64,000 bases of DNA from Brevundimonas sp. Root1279 (GTDB taxonomy: Bacteria; Pseudomonadota; Alphaproteobacteria; Caulobacterales; Caulobacteraceae). Of the stretch, positions 34,341 to 44,584 are shown piece by piece (the stretch's first letter is position 1; every line of letters begins with the position of its first letter). The notes beneath the pieces are model-generated. The model was not told the DNA's origin. It did not search any database and saw only the letters and a program-made list of their open reading frames with translations. The position numbers and the translations under genes were made by a program. The stretch is from contig NZ_LMEB01000008.1 in assembly GCF_001425945.1 (NCBI RefSeq), positions 219,109-283,108 on the forward strand, in the 5' to 3' direction.

Positions 34341-35134
34341 CCGACTACGTCGCCGACCTCGACCTGATCCGCAGCGCAGCCCTGGCCGCCGGCGAACTGG
34401 CGATGGGCGAGCGCGAGCGCGGCCTGAAGATCTGGTCCAAGTCTGGCGGTTCGCCGGTCACCTCGGCCGATCTGGCTGTCGACAAACTGTTGAGCAGCAC
34501 GCTGCTGAAGGCGAGACCTGACTACGGCTGGCTGTCCGAGGAGACCGTCGACAACGCCGAGCGCCTGTCGCGGCGCCGGCTGTTCGTGGTCGATCCGATC
34601 GACGGAACCGTCGCCTACATGAAGGGCAAGCCGTGGTGGTGCATCCCGATCGCCGTCGTGGAGGATGGCCGTCCGGTCGCCGCGGTCATCCACGCCCCGG
34701 CGCTGAACGAAACCTTCGCGGCCACCCTCGGCGGCGGCGCGACCCTGAACGACCGACCGATCACCGCCTCGGACACCACCGATCTGGACGACGCCTCAGT
34801 CCTGGCCGACGCCCGGCTGATGGAAGCCCCGCACTGGCCTGAGCCCTGGCCCGCCATGCGCTTCGAAAAGCGCAACGCCATCGCCTACCGCATGGCCCTG
34901 GTTGCGGCCGGAGCGTTCGACGCCGCCATAGCCCTGACGCCGAAGTGGGACTGGGACGTCTGCGCCGGCGCCCTGATCGCCGAGGAGGCCGGCGGAAAGG
35001 TCAGCGACCATCACGGTGGCGCTTGGCGCTTCAACCAGGCCGATCCGCGTCAAAGCAGCCTGATATGTTCCGCCCCGGCCCTCCACCCGTTGATCGTACG
35101 GCGGACAACGCCTATTCCGCTCGCGCCGCGATAA
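34337..35134 (+). CDS. inositol monophosphatase / CysQ-like phosphatase
   Basis: A 265-residue lithium-sensitive-type phosphatase. Metal ligands are E in GWLSEETVDNAERL, motif DPIDGT in VVDPIDGTVAYMKG, and the second Asp motif WDWDVCAGALIAEEAGG. It may act on 3'-phosphoadenosine 5'-phosphate (CysQ-like) or inositol phosphates. Start ATG 34337 overlaps the pmbA stop (ATGA). A DUF4170 gene follows, a conserved alphaproteobacterial arrangement. Confidence 0.88.
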   Translation: MTDYVADLDLIRSAALAAGELAMGERERGLKIWSKSGGSPVTSADLAVDKLLSSTLLKARPDYGWLSEETVDNAERLSRRRLFVVDPIDGTVAYMKGKPWWCIPIAVVEDGRPVAAVIHAPALNETFAATLGGGATLNDRPITASDTTDLDDASVLADARLMEAPHWPEPWPAMRFEKRNAIAYRMALVAAGAFDAAIALTPKWDWDVCAGALIAEEAGGKVSDHHGGAWRFNQADPRQSSLICSAPALHPLIVRRTTPIPLAPR

Positions 35135-35159
35135 ACCCTCCGCCCCCCGGACCCTCTCC

Positions 35160-35405
35160 ATGACCACCGAAACGCCCCAGCTGCTGCACATCGTCATCGG
35201 CGGCGAGCTGACGAGCCTGACCGGCTCTGAATTCCGCGACCTCAGCAAGGTTGAGTTTGTCGGCGCCTTCCCGAACTACGAGGAAGCCCGCAAAGCCTGG
35301 AAGGGCCGGGCGCAGGCGACGGTCGACAACGCGCACATGCGGTATTTCATCCTGCACGCGCACCGGCTGATCGATCCGGCCGCCGACGGCGGTCACGACC
35401 ACTAG
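35160..35405 (+). CDS. DUF4170 family protein
   Basis: An 81-residue soluble protein with the DUF4170 core VEFVGAFPNYEEARKAWKGR followed by AQATVDNAHMRYFILH. The family is alphaproteobacterial and often adjacent to an inositol-phosphatase-like gene, as here (25 bases apart). Function unknown. Confidence 0.88.
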   Translation: MTTETPQLLHIVIGGELTSLTGSEFRDLSKVEFVGAFPNYEEARKAWKGRAQATVDNAHMRYFILHAHRLIDPAADGGHDH

Positions 35406-35478
35406 GGAGGACGGGGAACCGGGTCTCGGCCTGACGCGCTTTCTGGCGTATATTGCCACGCCTGCGCGGGAGAGACCC

Positions 35479-35697
35479 ATGGCCCCCACCCTGATCGTCC
35501 TGGCCCTTCTGGCCCTCGGCGTCGTCATCGTCGTCTGGGCGACGCGAGGGAAGAAGTCGCTACCGACGACGCATGTCTCACAGGAAGCCGACACCGCCTG
35601 GAATGATCCGATCACGCCGGGCCAGCCCGCGCGTCCGATCCATCCCGCCGAAGAGCCGGCCGCTCATGCGCCGCCGGCGGGAGAGCCTCGCCATTGA
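35479..35697 (+). CDS. small membrane protein
   Basis: A 72-residue protein with one N-terminal membrane span (APTLIVLALLALGVVIVVWA) and a polar Pro/Ala-rich tail. GGGAGAGA lies directly before ATG 35479. Its stop overlaps the TTG start of the next gene, indicating coupling. No known family. Confidence 0.65.
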   Translation: MAPTLIVLALLALGVVIVVWATRGKKSLPTTHVSQEADTAWNDPITPGQPARPIHPAEEPAAHAPPAGEPRH

Positions 35698-35924
35698 CCC
35701 TGTTCGGCCGCACCCTCGGCGCCGAGGAAATCGCCGGCCTCGTCTTCCTGCTGATGACGCTGGTCATGTGGATCGTCGTCTGGCGGCGTGACCGGGGTGC
35801 GACCCGCTGGTTCCGGGGTTGGGAGGCCGACCGCAGGTCGCGCCGCGAGGCCGAGCTGTCCGCCGAACAGGACGACCGGCGCCCGCCGCCCGCCTCGGAC
35901 GGCCCGCGCGGGCCGTGGGGCTGA
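35694..35924 (+). CDS. small single-TM protein, TTG start
   Basis: A 76-residue protein with one span (IAGLVFLLMTLVMWIVVWRR) and a basic then acidic tail (RDRGATRWFRGWEADRRSRR). The start is TTG at 35694, overlapping the upstream stop by four bases. It ends five bases before the convergent phosphatase stop. Function unknown; it may partner with the preceding small membrane protein. Confidence 0.6.
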   Translation: MTLFGRTLGAEEIAGLVFLLMTLVMWIVVWRRDRGATRWFRGWEADRRSRREAELSAEQDDRRPPPASDGPRGPWG

Positions 35925-35928
35925 ACCC

Positions 35929-36594
35929 CTACTCGCGCTTCAGCAGCCTCTCGGTCAGCAGGGTGCCCCACCACTGCGCCTTGAACTCGGCGCGGATCGC
36001 CTTGGGGTCGTAGGCGTCGCTGTCGATCCAATCGAGGAAGCTGACCCCGGTCGGCTCCACCTCCTTGAGGTATTTCTCCAGCGTGTAGTCCAGCACCCCG
36101 GTCAGGCCCTCGCGGTGGTGCAGGTATTTCTTGTCGAGCTGTTTGATCGCCTCCGAGATCGGCTCGCCCAGGTGGAAGTGGCGGTAGAAGACCGCCATCA
36201 TCCCGGCCCGGTCAGCCCCCGACTTGCAGTGGATCAGCACCGGATATTCGATCGTCTCGAACAGCTTGCGCGCCCGGTGCACGCGATCCTTCTGAGGCGG
36301 ATCGCGACTGTCCAGCGGCGCATCGATCAGGGTCAGGCCCAGTCGCTCGCAGGCGTCCTTCTCCAGCGCATAGTAGGCCTCGTCCCGCACGCCGCGCAGG
36401 TTGATGACCGTCTTGATCCCCCGGGACTTCCAATAGGCTAGCTGTTTCGGCGACGGCTGGTTGGTGCGAACCAGGTCGGGCCCCAGCCAGTGGGCGTTGG
36501 AGAACCAGGTCCTGAGGAAGGCGTGGTCCTTCCAGACATAGTCCCAGTGCGCCTTGAATCGTCCGCCGAAAGTGCTGAGGTCGTAGCGCGCCAT
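35929..36594 (-). CDS. dual-specificity/tyrosine phosphatase-like protein
   Basis: A 221-residue cytoplasmic protein with the P-loop HCKSGADRAG (CX5R) near residues 118-127. The upstream Asp-containing segment IDAPLDSRDPPQKDR could supply the general acid. The RTNQPSPKQLAYWKSRGIKT start and VINLRGVRDE match the bacterial DSP/PTP-like group. No Shine-Dalgarno precedes ATG 36594; in-frame ATG 36672 would add 26 basic residues and cannot be excluded. Substrate unknown. Confidence 0.82.
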   Translation of the reverse strand: MARYDLSTFGGRFKAHWDYVWKDHAFLRTWFSNAHWLGPDLVRTNQPSPKQLAYWKSRGIKTVINLRGVRDEAYYALEKDACERLGLTLIDAPLDSRDPPQKDRVHRARKLFETIEYPVLIHCKSGADRAGMMAVFYRHFHLGEPISEAIKQLDKKYLHHREGLTGVLDYTLEKYLKEVEPTGVSFLDWIDSDAYDPKAIRAEFKAQWWGTLLTERLLKRE

Positions 36595-36824
36595 GGGCGG
36601 GAGATAGCGGTTCAGGGCCCGATCGTCATCCGTCCGCGGAGCGTTACATTTCGGGCGCGACAAGCGCGACATCCACGACAACAGCCGCCGGCGCCCTACG
36701 GCCGGGCCGGCGTCCGCGGCTCCGGCCCTCCGGCGCCCGCCCTAGGGTCCGGACCTGATGGTTCGGCCTTGCCTAGGCGGCCAAGGTCCGCGGGAAGCGT
36801 CCGATGCGAAGCAAGGAGAAAGAC

Positions 36825-37028
36825 ATGACCGCGGTTCGACCGGGTGGGGGGACCCTGATCGCCAAATACCTGATCGGCCTGCTGCTGCTGATCGTAGGGG
36901 TGGCGCTGATCCTGTTCGGAAGCTTCGAGGGGCGGGGCTTCCTGACCACGATCGGCGTGCTGATCGCCGCCATCGGCATCCTTCTGATCGTGATGAAGGT
37001 GATCGCGCGCAACCGACCGCCCGGCTGA
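36825..37028 (+). CDS. small two-TM membrane protein
   Basis: A 67-residue protein with two hydrophobic segments (LIAKYLIGLLLLIVGVALIL and LTTIGVLIAAIGILLIVMKV) joined by GSFEGRGF. AAGGAG sits seven bases before ATG 36825, better than the ATG seven codons upstream. No known family. The 230 bases before it hold GC-rich palindromes such as GGTCCGGACC (36746-36755) but no gene. Confidence 0.68.
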   Translation: MTAVRPGGGTLIAKYLIGLLLLIVGVALILFGSFEGRGFLTTIGVLIAAIGILLIVMKVIARNRPPG

Positions 37029-37360
37029 TCTGTCCGCTAGCCGACGGTAATTCGCGGGTCAGTCAACCTGATCAGCGATCACTGCGCACAACCCGAACGG
37101 CATAAGCAGAAAACACGCGTCGGTTGACGGCAACGCTTGACGGGTCCTCGCGAAGTCCCTCCTGTTGACGTCAGGTTAAGTGTTCGGTCGTCCGGACACG
37201 TGGGGGAGTCGGGGCTTGGGGGAGCATTTCATGGCCAGACCGTGCGCGTCCTTCCTCGCGCCCTTCGCCGTTGCGGCGACGCAGACCCTGACCCGACGCG
37301 CGCGCGGCGCGTCGCCGGCCGACCTGCCCAATTCCTGATTCCATCAACGAGGAGACGACC
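37029..37360 (+). promoter_or_regulatory. long leader of the serralysin-like gene
   Basis: This 332-base gap has AT-richer segments than its neighbours and three TTGACG words (37124, 37137, 37165). TGACGTCA, a perfect 8-bp palindrome, is at 37166-37173. An inverted repeat GTGTTCGG-TCGT-CCGGACAC (37180-37199, one G-T mismatch) follows. A short reading frame with its own ribosome site is at 37231-37338. I cannot place a confident -10. The layout suggests regulated expression of the protease. Confidence 0.5.
37231..37338 (+). CDS. possible 35-residue leader peptide
   Basis: ATG 37231 is preceded by GGGGGAG at six bases and the frame closes with TGA at 37336, 22 bases before the protease ATG. 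The peptide starts MARPCASFLAPFAVAATQ and ends PADLPNS. It could be a leader peptide that affects translation of the downstream gene, or a chance frame. Only position and ribosome site support it. Confidence 0.3.
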   Translation: MARPCASFLAPFAVAATQTLTRRARGASPADLPNS

Positions 37361-39865
37361 ATGGCCCTGGAAGACACCGACGACCGCTACGCCCTCATCC
37401 AACTGGACGAGGACGCGCCTGAATCCGTCTCCGGCGACGTCCAGTACGTCGGCGCCGACGACGACCATGCGCCCTTCCCCGGCCTGGAGCCTGTGGTCTC
37501 GCCGATCGACGCCAACATCGACGGCACGGGCGGCACGGTCGCCGGCAAGCCGGTGTGGACGATCGAACAGGTCATGGCCCACCTGAACCGCACCGGCATC
37601 TCGTGGACGCCGGGTCCGAACAACGCCGTGCCCAACAGCGGCTCGGCGGCGGTGATCAATTTCGGCTTCTTCAACACCCAGGACGAGGTGTTTGAGAACG
37701 GGTACGGCTACGCGCTGAACGGCGGCCTGTACGCCTTCACCGAATACTTCAACTTCGCGGCCTTCACGACCGCCCAGCGCGACGCCACCCGCGCGGCGAT
37801 CCAGGCCTGGGACGACCTGATCTCGACCACCTTCGTCGAGACGTCGGCCGCCGACGCCGACATGAATTTCGGCAATCTGCTGAACGCCCCGAGCACCCAA
37901 GCCTACGCCCGCCTGCCCGCGGCGACGATCACCACCAACCCGATCGTCAATCCGCAGATCCGCGAGATGGGCGGCGACGTCTGGGTCAGCACGGCCCAGG
38001 CCAGCAATTTCCAGCTGGATGAGGGCCTCTACGGCATCCACACCCTGGTGCACGAAGCGGGCCACGCTCTCGGCCTCAGCCACCCGGGCGCCTATAACGC
38101 CGCGCCGGGCCTGAGCATCACCTATCCGGTCAACGCCGAATACGCCCAGGACACCCGCGCCTATACGGTGATGTCCTACTTCAACGCCTCGTCGCTGGGC
38201 GCGCGCCACTTCGACTTCCACGTCTCGACGACGGTCTATGCGGCGACCCCGCTGATCCACGACATCGCCGCCATCCAGGCGATCTACGGCGCGGACATGA
38301 CCACCCGCACGGGCGACACCACCTACGGCTTCAACTCGAACGCCGGGCGCGACTCCTACGACTTCACTCTGACCCCGGCGCCGATCATGGCCATCTGGGA
38401 CGCCGGCGGCATCGATACCCTGGACGCCTCGGGCTATGACACCACCCAGCTGATCGACCTGACCCCGGGGTCGCTCAGCAGCATCGGCGGCGTCACCGCG
38501 GCCTCGGCCCCGAGCTTCGCCCAGACCAACCTGAACCGCGCCGCGGCCGGCTATGCCCCGATCACCCTGGCCACCTACAACGCCAACATCGCCGCCCTGA
38601 TCGCCAATCCGGTGGTCGGCCGCCTGACCGACAACGTCGGCATCGCCTATGGCGCGATCATCGAGAACGCCGTCGGCGGCTCGGGCGCGGACGCCATCAT
38701 CGGCAACACGGCTGACAACGTCCTGACCGGCAACGCCGGCGACGACGTCATGCTGGGCCGCGAAGGCAACGACACCCTGAACGGCGGCGTCGGCAATGAT
38801 CAAATGGACGGCGGCGTCGGCGCCGACCTGATGACCGGCGGCGCGGGCAATGACCTCTACGTCGTGGACGACGCCGGCGATCAGGTGGTCGAAGCCGACG
38901 AAGTGGGCGTCGACGAGGTCCGCACCAGCCTGGCGGCCTACACCCTCGGCCAGAACGTCGAGAACCTGACCGGGACCGCCGCCACCGGCCAGATTCTGAC
39001 CGGCAACGGCCTGAACAACGTCATCCTGGCCGGCGCGGGCGACGACACGCTCAACGGCGGTGCGGGCAACGACTACCTCGACGGCGGCGCGGGCGCGGAC
39101 AACATGACCGGCGGCTCGGGCGACGACACCTACGTCGTCGACAACGCCGGCGATCGCGTCAACGAGTCGCCCAACAGCGGCGTGGACACGATCCGCACCA
39201 CCCTGGCCAACTACACCCTGGCCCAGCATCTCGAGAACCTGACGGGGACCGGGACCAGCACCCAGCGCCTGACCGGCAATACGCTGGACAACATCATCAT
39301 CGGCGGCTCGGGCGACGACTTCCTCAGCGGTCTGACCGGTTCGGACGAACTGCACGGCGGCTCGGGCAATGACTCGCTCGACGGCGGGACCAGCGACGAC
39401 GTCCTGTACGGCGACGCGGGCGACGACAGCCTCACTGGCGGCACGGGCGCGGACGACCTGTTCGGCGGCGCCGGCGCCGACGCGCTCGACGGCGGCACCG
39501 GAGACGACCTGCTCGTCGGCGGCGACGGCGCGGACTCGATCAGCGGCGGCACCGGCGCGGACATCATCGTCGGCGGCGCCGGCGACGACTTCCTGACCGG
39601 CGGCACGGGTGGAGACCTCTTCATCCTCGGCCTAGGCTCGGGCGACGACGTCATCCGCGACTTCGGCAACGGCGACGTCATCGACTGGTCGGCCTTCACC
39701 GCCGCCGGCATCGGCAACACGATCAGCTACTCCACCGCCGGCGTGCTGATCAGCTTCGACGACGGCTCGTCCGTGCTGCTCGAAGGCGCCACCAGCCGCG
39801 ACCTGCGCGGCGCCTGGTTCGACGCCACCCCGGCCTCGGATCCGGATTGGTACCTGGCGGCCTAA
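37361..39865 (+). CDS. serralysin-like M10 metalloprotease with RTX repeats
   Basis: An 834-residue protein without a signal peptide, beginning with an acidic segment. The zinc site HEAGHALGLSH has H231, E232, H235 and H241, and the Met-turn is YTVMSYF (M271). An M10 C-terminal part follows. From about residue 440 come glycine-rich RTX nonapeptides (GGxGxDxLx) that fold on calcium, including GNAGDDVMLGREGNDTLNGG. It ends with a C-terminal segment (DVIRDFGNGDVIDWSAF) typical of type I secretion substrates. GAGGAG precedes ATG 37361. It is probably exported by a type I ABC/MFP/OMP system, none of which is in the window. Two hairpins follow the gene. Confidence 0.93.
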   Translation: MALEDTDDRYALIQLDEDAPESVSGDVQYVGADDDHAPFPGLEPVVSPIDANIDGTGGTVAGKPVWTIEQVMAHLNRTGISWTPGPNNAVPNSGSAAVINFGFFNTQDEVFENGYGYALNGGLYAFTEYFNFAAFTTAQRDATRAAIQAWDDLISTTFVETSAADADMNFGNLLNAPSTQAYARLPAATITTNPIVNPQIREMGGDVWVSTAQASNFQLDEGLYGIHTLVHEAGHALGLSHPGAYNAAPGLSITYPVNAEYAQDTRAYTVMSYFNASSLGARHFDFHVSTTVYAATPLIHDIAAIQAIYGADMTTRTGDTTYGFNSNAGRDSYDFTLTPAPIMAIWDAGGIDTLDASGYDTTQLIDLTPGSLSSIGGVTAASAPSFAQTNLNRAAAGYAPITLATYNANIAALIANPVVGRLTDNVGIAYGAIIENAVGGSGADAIIGNTADNVLTGNAGDDVMLGREGNDTLNGGVGNDQMDGGVGADLMTGGAGNDLYVVDDAGDQVVEADEVGVDEVRTSLAAYTLGQNVENLTGTAATGQILTGNGLNNVILAGAGDDTLNGGAGNDYLDGGAGADNMTGGSGDDTYVVDNAGDRVNESPNSGVDTIRTTLANYTLAQHLENLTGTGTSTQRLTGNTLDNIIIGGSGDDFLSGLTGSDELHGGSGNDSLDGGTSDDVLYGDAGDDSLTGGTGADDLFGGAGADALDGGTGDDLLVGGDGADSISGGTGADIIVGGAGDDFLTGGTGGDLFILGLGSGDDVIRDFGNGDVIDWSAFTAAGIGNTISYSTAGVLISFDDGSSVLLEGATSRDLRGAWFDATPASDPDWYLAA

Positions 39866-39871
39866 GGCCTT

Positions 39872-39915
39872 CGACCGGGAAGAGGCCCCGCCGCTTCTTC
39901 CCGGTCGGTTTTATT
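39872..39915 (+). terminator. rho-independent terminator after the serralysin-like gene
   Basis: CGACCGGGAAGA (39872-39883) pairs perfectly with TCTTCCCGGTCG (39896-39907), leaving a 12-base loop, followed by GTTTTATT. It begins seven bases after the stop codon. Confidence 0.85.
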
Positions 39916-39930
39916 GCTGCAGCAACGTCA

Positions 39931-39968
39931 CCGCCGCCGTCCTTGCAGGGGGGGCGGCGGCTTCTTTT
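39931..39968. terminator. second hairpin with T-rich tail
   Basis: CCGCCGCC (39931-39938) pairs with GGCGGCGG (39953-39960), with a 14-base loop and a CTTCTTTTT tail. It may be a backup terminator for the protease; it also lies just past the stop of the convergent lipoprotein gene. Confidence 0.55.
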
Positions 39969-39971
39969 TCT

Positions 39972-40661
39972 TCAGTGACGGACCACCGAACCGGTCAACC
40001 AGTTGTCCTTAAGGCGCACCTCTGCATGCGCCGCGCCGCCTACGGCGCGCACCTCGACCGGTTTCACAACAACGTCCGTCGATCTCATATAAGACTCAGG
40101 CCCCTCGACCAGGGCCATCACCAGATAAGCGCCGTCCGGGACGCCCTCGAAGCGGAATCCCCCGCTCGCATCGCAGACGCCTTCTCGCACGACGGCCCGG
40201 GATTCTTCGGGCCAGGTCCAGCTGGGCGAGGCGATCAATGTGCTGTCGCTCCAGTACCCGTCGTTCGTCACCGGCAGCATGTAATGTACGTCGAGCGTCC
40301 AGCGCATATGCGGCGTGTCGGGGATCAGCCGGACGATTCGGCCGGCGCAGGTCAGCACCTTCCGGACAGTCGTCGACGGACGCCCGTAGCTGCTCTCGGT
40401 CCACATCGTGTCAATCATCACGGTCCCTGTGACCGTCGCGCCGGGCCCGAGCGCCCAGGCGTGCTCCGCTGCATTGAAGGGAGCCAGGCGGGTGGCGGTG
40501 TTCTCTTCCTGCGCACGCTGGACCGCGGCCAGGGTCATGCACCCGGACGGCAGGACGGCCAGCGGCAAGAGGAGCGCCACCCGGCATAGCACCCATCTCC
40601 GACGTGAGCCCGTCAAGGAATCAGCCGGCCTGTTGTCGCCACCCGTCGATCTTCGCCGCAT
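39972..40661 (-). CDS. putative lipoprotein with carboxypeptidase-regulatory-like fold
   Basis: A 229-residue protein. From ATG 40661 it has a basic n-region, a hydrophobic stretch (WVLCRVALLLPLAVLPSGC) and Cys41, an imperfect lipobox. The mature part has beta-strand-rich segments such as VCDASGGFRFEGVPDGAYLV, reminiscent of carboxypeptidase-regulatory-like or prealbumin-like sandwich domains. It is divergent from msbA and convergent with the protease gene. Function unknown. The start is uncertain; ATG 40697 is an alternative. Confidence 0.65.
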   Translation of the reverse strand: MRRRSTGGDNRPADSLTGSRRRWVLCRVALLLPLAVLPSGCMTLAAVQRAQEENTATRLAPFNAAEHAWALGPGATVTGTVMIDTMWTESSYGRPSTTVRKVLTCAGRIVRLIPDTPHMRWTLDVHYMLPVTNDGYWSDSTLIASPSWTWPEESRAVVREGVCDASGGFRFEGVPDGAYLVMALVEGPESYMRSTDVVVKPVEVRAVGGAAHAEVRLKDNWLTGSVVRH

Positions 40662-40755
40662 TCGCTCACTCTCGCAGACCTTGCCACGTCGCGCCATCGA
40701 TGCAGGCCCAACCTCCCCGCTTGACTTCCCCCCGCTGCCGTCCGACCTCGGGACG

Positions 40756-42593
<1,838 letters not shown>

Positions 42594-42597
<4 letters not shown>

Positions 42598-43286
42598 GGC
42601 CGCTGCGCAATCCCGTCATCCAGGCGACGCTGGCCTGGACCCTGGCCCAGTGGATGCGCTTCTGCTTCGCCACCATCCGCTGGACGCACGAGAACGAGGC
42701 CGTCGCCGAGACGATCTGGGATCGGGGCGGCGGCGTGCTGGTCGCCTTCTGGCATTCGCGCATCGCGGTCGCCCCTGTCGCCTGGCCGCTGGCGCGCGCC
42801 CAGCCCGCCCGGGCCCTGATCTCCCTGTCGCCCGACGGCCAGTTCATCGCCCGCGCCGTCGCCCGCATCGGCTTCCCGGCCATCCGCGGCTCCTCGGCCA
42901 ACAAGGACAAGGCCGACCGGGCCAAGGGCGGCAGCCAGGCCCTGCGCGACGGCCTGCGTCACCTGAAGAGCGGCGGCTGCGTCGCCGTCACCCCCGACGG
43001 CCCGCGCGGCCCGGCCCGTCGCATGGCCGAGGGCGTGCCGATGATGGCCAAGGCGTCCCGCGCGCCCCTGCTGCTGCTCGGCGTGTCGTGCAACCCGGCC
43101 ATCCAGCTGGGCAGCTGGGACCGCGGCCTGATCCCCCTGCCGTTCGGAAAGGGAGCCATCGTCTGGGACTCGGTGCAGTATCCGCAGGGCGCGGACGTCG
43201 CCGACGTCGCCGTGGACTGGGCTGAGCGGCTCACCGCCGTCGAGGCCCGCGCCGACGCCCTCACCGGCCTGGAGCCGAGACCATGA
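42594..43286 (+). CDS. DUF374 lysophospholipid-acyltransferase-like protein
   Basis: A 230-residue protein of the DUF374 group. The motif FWHSRIAVAP (H-x4-type start) is near residues 53-62, with ISLSPDGQFIARAVARIGF, RGSSANKDKADRAKGGSQAL and VTPDGPRGPARRMAEGVPMM. It is related to acyltransferases and probably acts on lipid A or an LPS precursor. It overlaps the msbA stop by four bases and is followed by waaA, also overlapping. Confidence 0.88.
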
Positions 43287-44584
43287 GCCCCGCCCTGATC
43301 GCCTGGCGGCTGCTGACCCGGCTCCTCGAGCCCCTGGCCCCGCGCCTGCTCGACGCCCGGGTCAAGAAGGGCAAGGAGGATCCGGCCCGCGTCGACGAGC
43401 GGCTGGGCGTGGCCTCCCGCCCGCGCCCGACGGGCGAGGTGGTCTGGCTGCATGGCGTCAGCGTCGGCGAGACCCTGTCGCTGCTGCCGCTGGTCGAGCG
43501 GGTGCAGGCCGCCCGGCCGGACCTGCACATCCTGGTCACCTCGGGCACGCTGACGTCGGCCAGTCTGATGGCTCGGCGCCTGCCCGAGGGCGTGATCCAT
43601 CAGTTCGCCCCCGTGGACACGCCCGGCGCCGTCGCCGCCTTCCTCGACCACTGGCGCCCCGCAGCGGCCGTCTTCGTCGAGAGCGAGCTGTGGCCCAACC
43701 TGATCCTCGACGCCCGCAAGCGCGGCGTCCGCCTGATCCTGGCCAGCGCCCGGATCACCGAGAAGACCGCCGACGGCTGGCGGCGCTTCCCCGGGGCGGC
43801 GCGCGAGATCCTGGCCGCCTTCGACCGCATCCTGCCCCAGGACGAGACCTCGGCCGCCCGGCTGGAGAGCCTCGGCGCCCGCATCGACGGTCATGTGAAC
43901 CTCAAGCTGGCGGGCGGGCCGCCGCCGCATGACGGGCCCGCCTTCACCCGCCTCAGCGCCGCCATCGGCGACCGGCCCGTGGTCGTCGCCGCCTCGACCC
44001 ACGACGGCGAGGAGATCGCCATCGTCCGGGCGCTGGACCGGCTGACCGACCGCCTGTGCCTGATCCTCGTGCCGCGCCACCCGGAGCGCAGCGCCGACAT
44101 CGCCGCCGCCCTGACCCGTGACGGCTACCGCTTCGCCCTGCGCTCGCACGGCGCCGAGCCGGACGGCGACACCGACCTCTATGTCGCCGACACCCTGGGC
44201 GAGATGGGCCTGTTCCTGCGCCTGGCCGACGTCGTGGTCATGGGCGGCTCCTTCTCGGCGGCGCTCGATCGTCCGCCGGTCGGCGGTCACAACCCGCTGG
44301 AGCCCGCCCGCCTCGGCAAGGCCGCCTTCACCGGCCCGGACATGACCAACTGGGCCGCGGTCACCGAAGCCCTGGTCGAGGCCGGCGGCCTCGGCATGGT
44401 CGAGGCGCCGTGGGACCTGCCCGTGGTTCTTGCGCCCCTGCTGGCCGACTCCGGCGCCGCCCGGGCCATGGGCGAGCGCGGCCGTCGCGCCGCGGCCGAG
44501 GCCGGCTCCGGCCTTGACCGACTGTGGGACGGTCTGGCGGCGCTGCTGCCGCCGCCCCCGATCGGCGCCAAGGCCCGCCGATGA
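43283..44584 (+). CDS. waaA: 3-deoxy-D-manno-octulosonic acid (Kdo) transferase
   Basis: A 433-residue GT30 enzyme transferring Kdo from CMP-Kdo to lipid IVA. The N-terminal EVVWLHGVSVGETLSLLPLV contains the conserved acceptor-site Glu. The central domain has AVFVESELWPNLI. The C-terminal donor site includes LVPRHPERS, ADTLGEMGLFLRLADVVVMG and GGHNPLEPA. It overlaps the DUF374 stop by four bases and the lpxK start by four bases. Confidence 0.95.
   Translation: MSPALIAWRLLTRLLEPLAPRLLDARVKKGKEDPARVDERLGVASRPRPTGEVVWLHGVSVGETLSLLPLVERVQAARPDLHILVTSGTLTSASLMARRLPEGVIHQFAPVDTPGAVAAFLDHWRPAAAVFVESELWPNLILDARKRGVRLILASARITEKTADGWRRFPGAAREILAAFDRILPQDETSAARLESLGARIDGHVNLKLAGGPPPHDGPAFTRLSAAIGDRPVVVAASTHDGEEIAIVRALDRLTDRLCLILVPRHPERSADIAAALTRDGYRFALRSHGAEPDGDTDLYVADTLGEMGLFLRLADVVVMGGSFSAALDRPPVGGHNPLEPARLGKAAFTGPDMTNWAAVTEALVEAGGLGMVEAPWDLPVVLAPLLADSGAARAMGERGRRAAAEAGSGLDRLWDGLAALLPPPPIGAKARR

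Noticed and set aside
37229..39355. A 708-codon minus-strand open frame
   Set aside because: Antisense of the serralysin-like gene, with repetitive Val/Asp/Gly composition mirroring the RTX codons.
40408..40755. Upstream extension of msbA
   Set aside because: It runs antisense to the lipoprotein gene and lacks any transporter feature.
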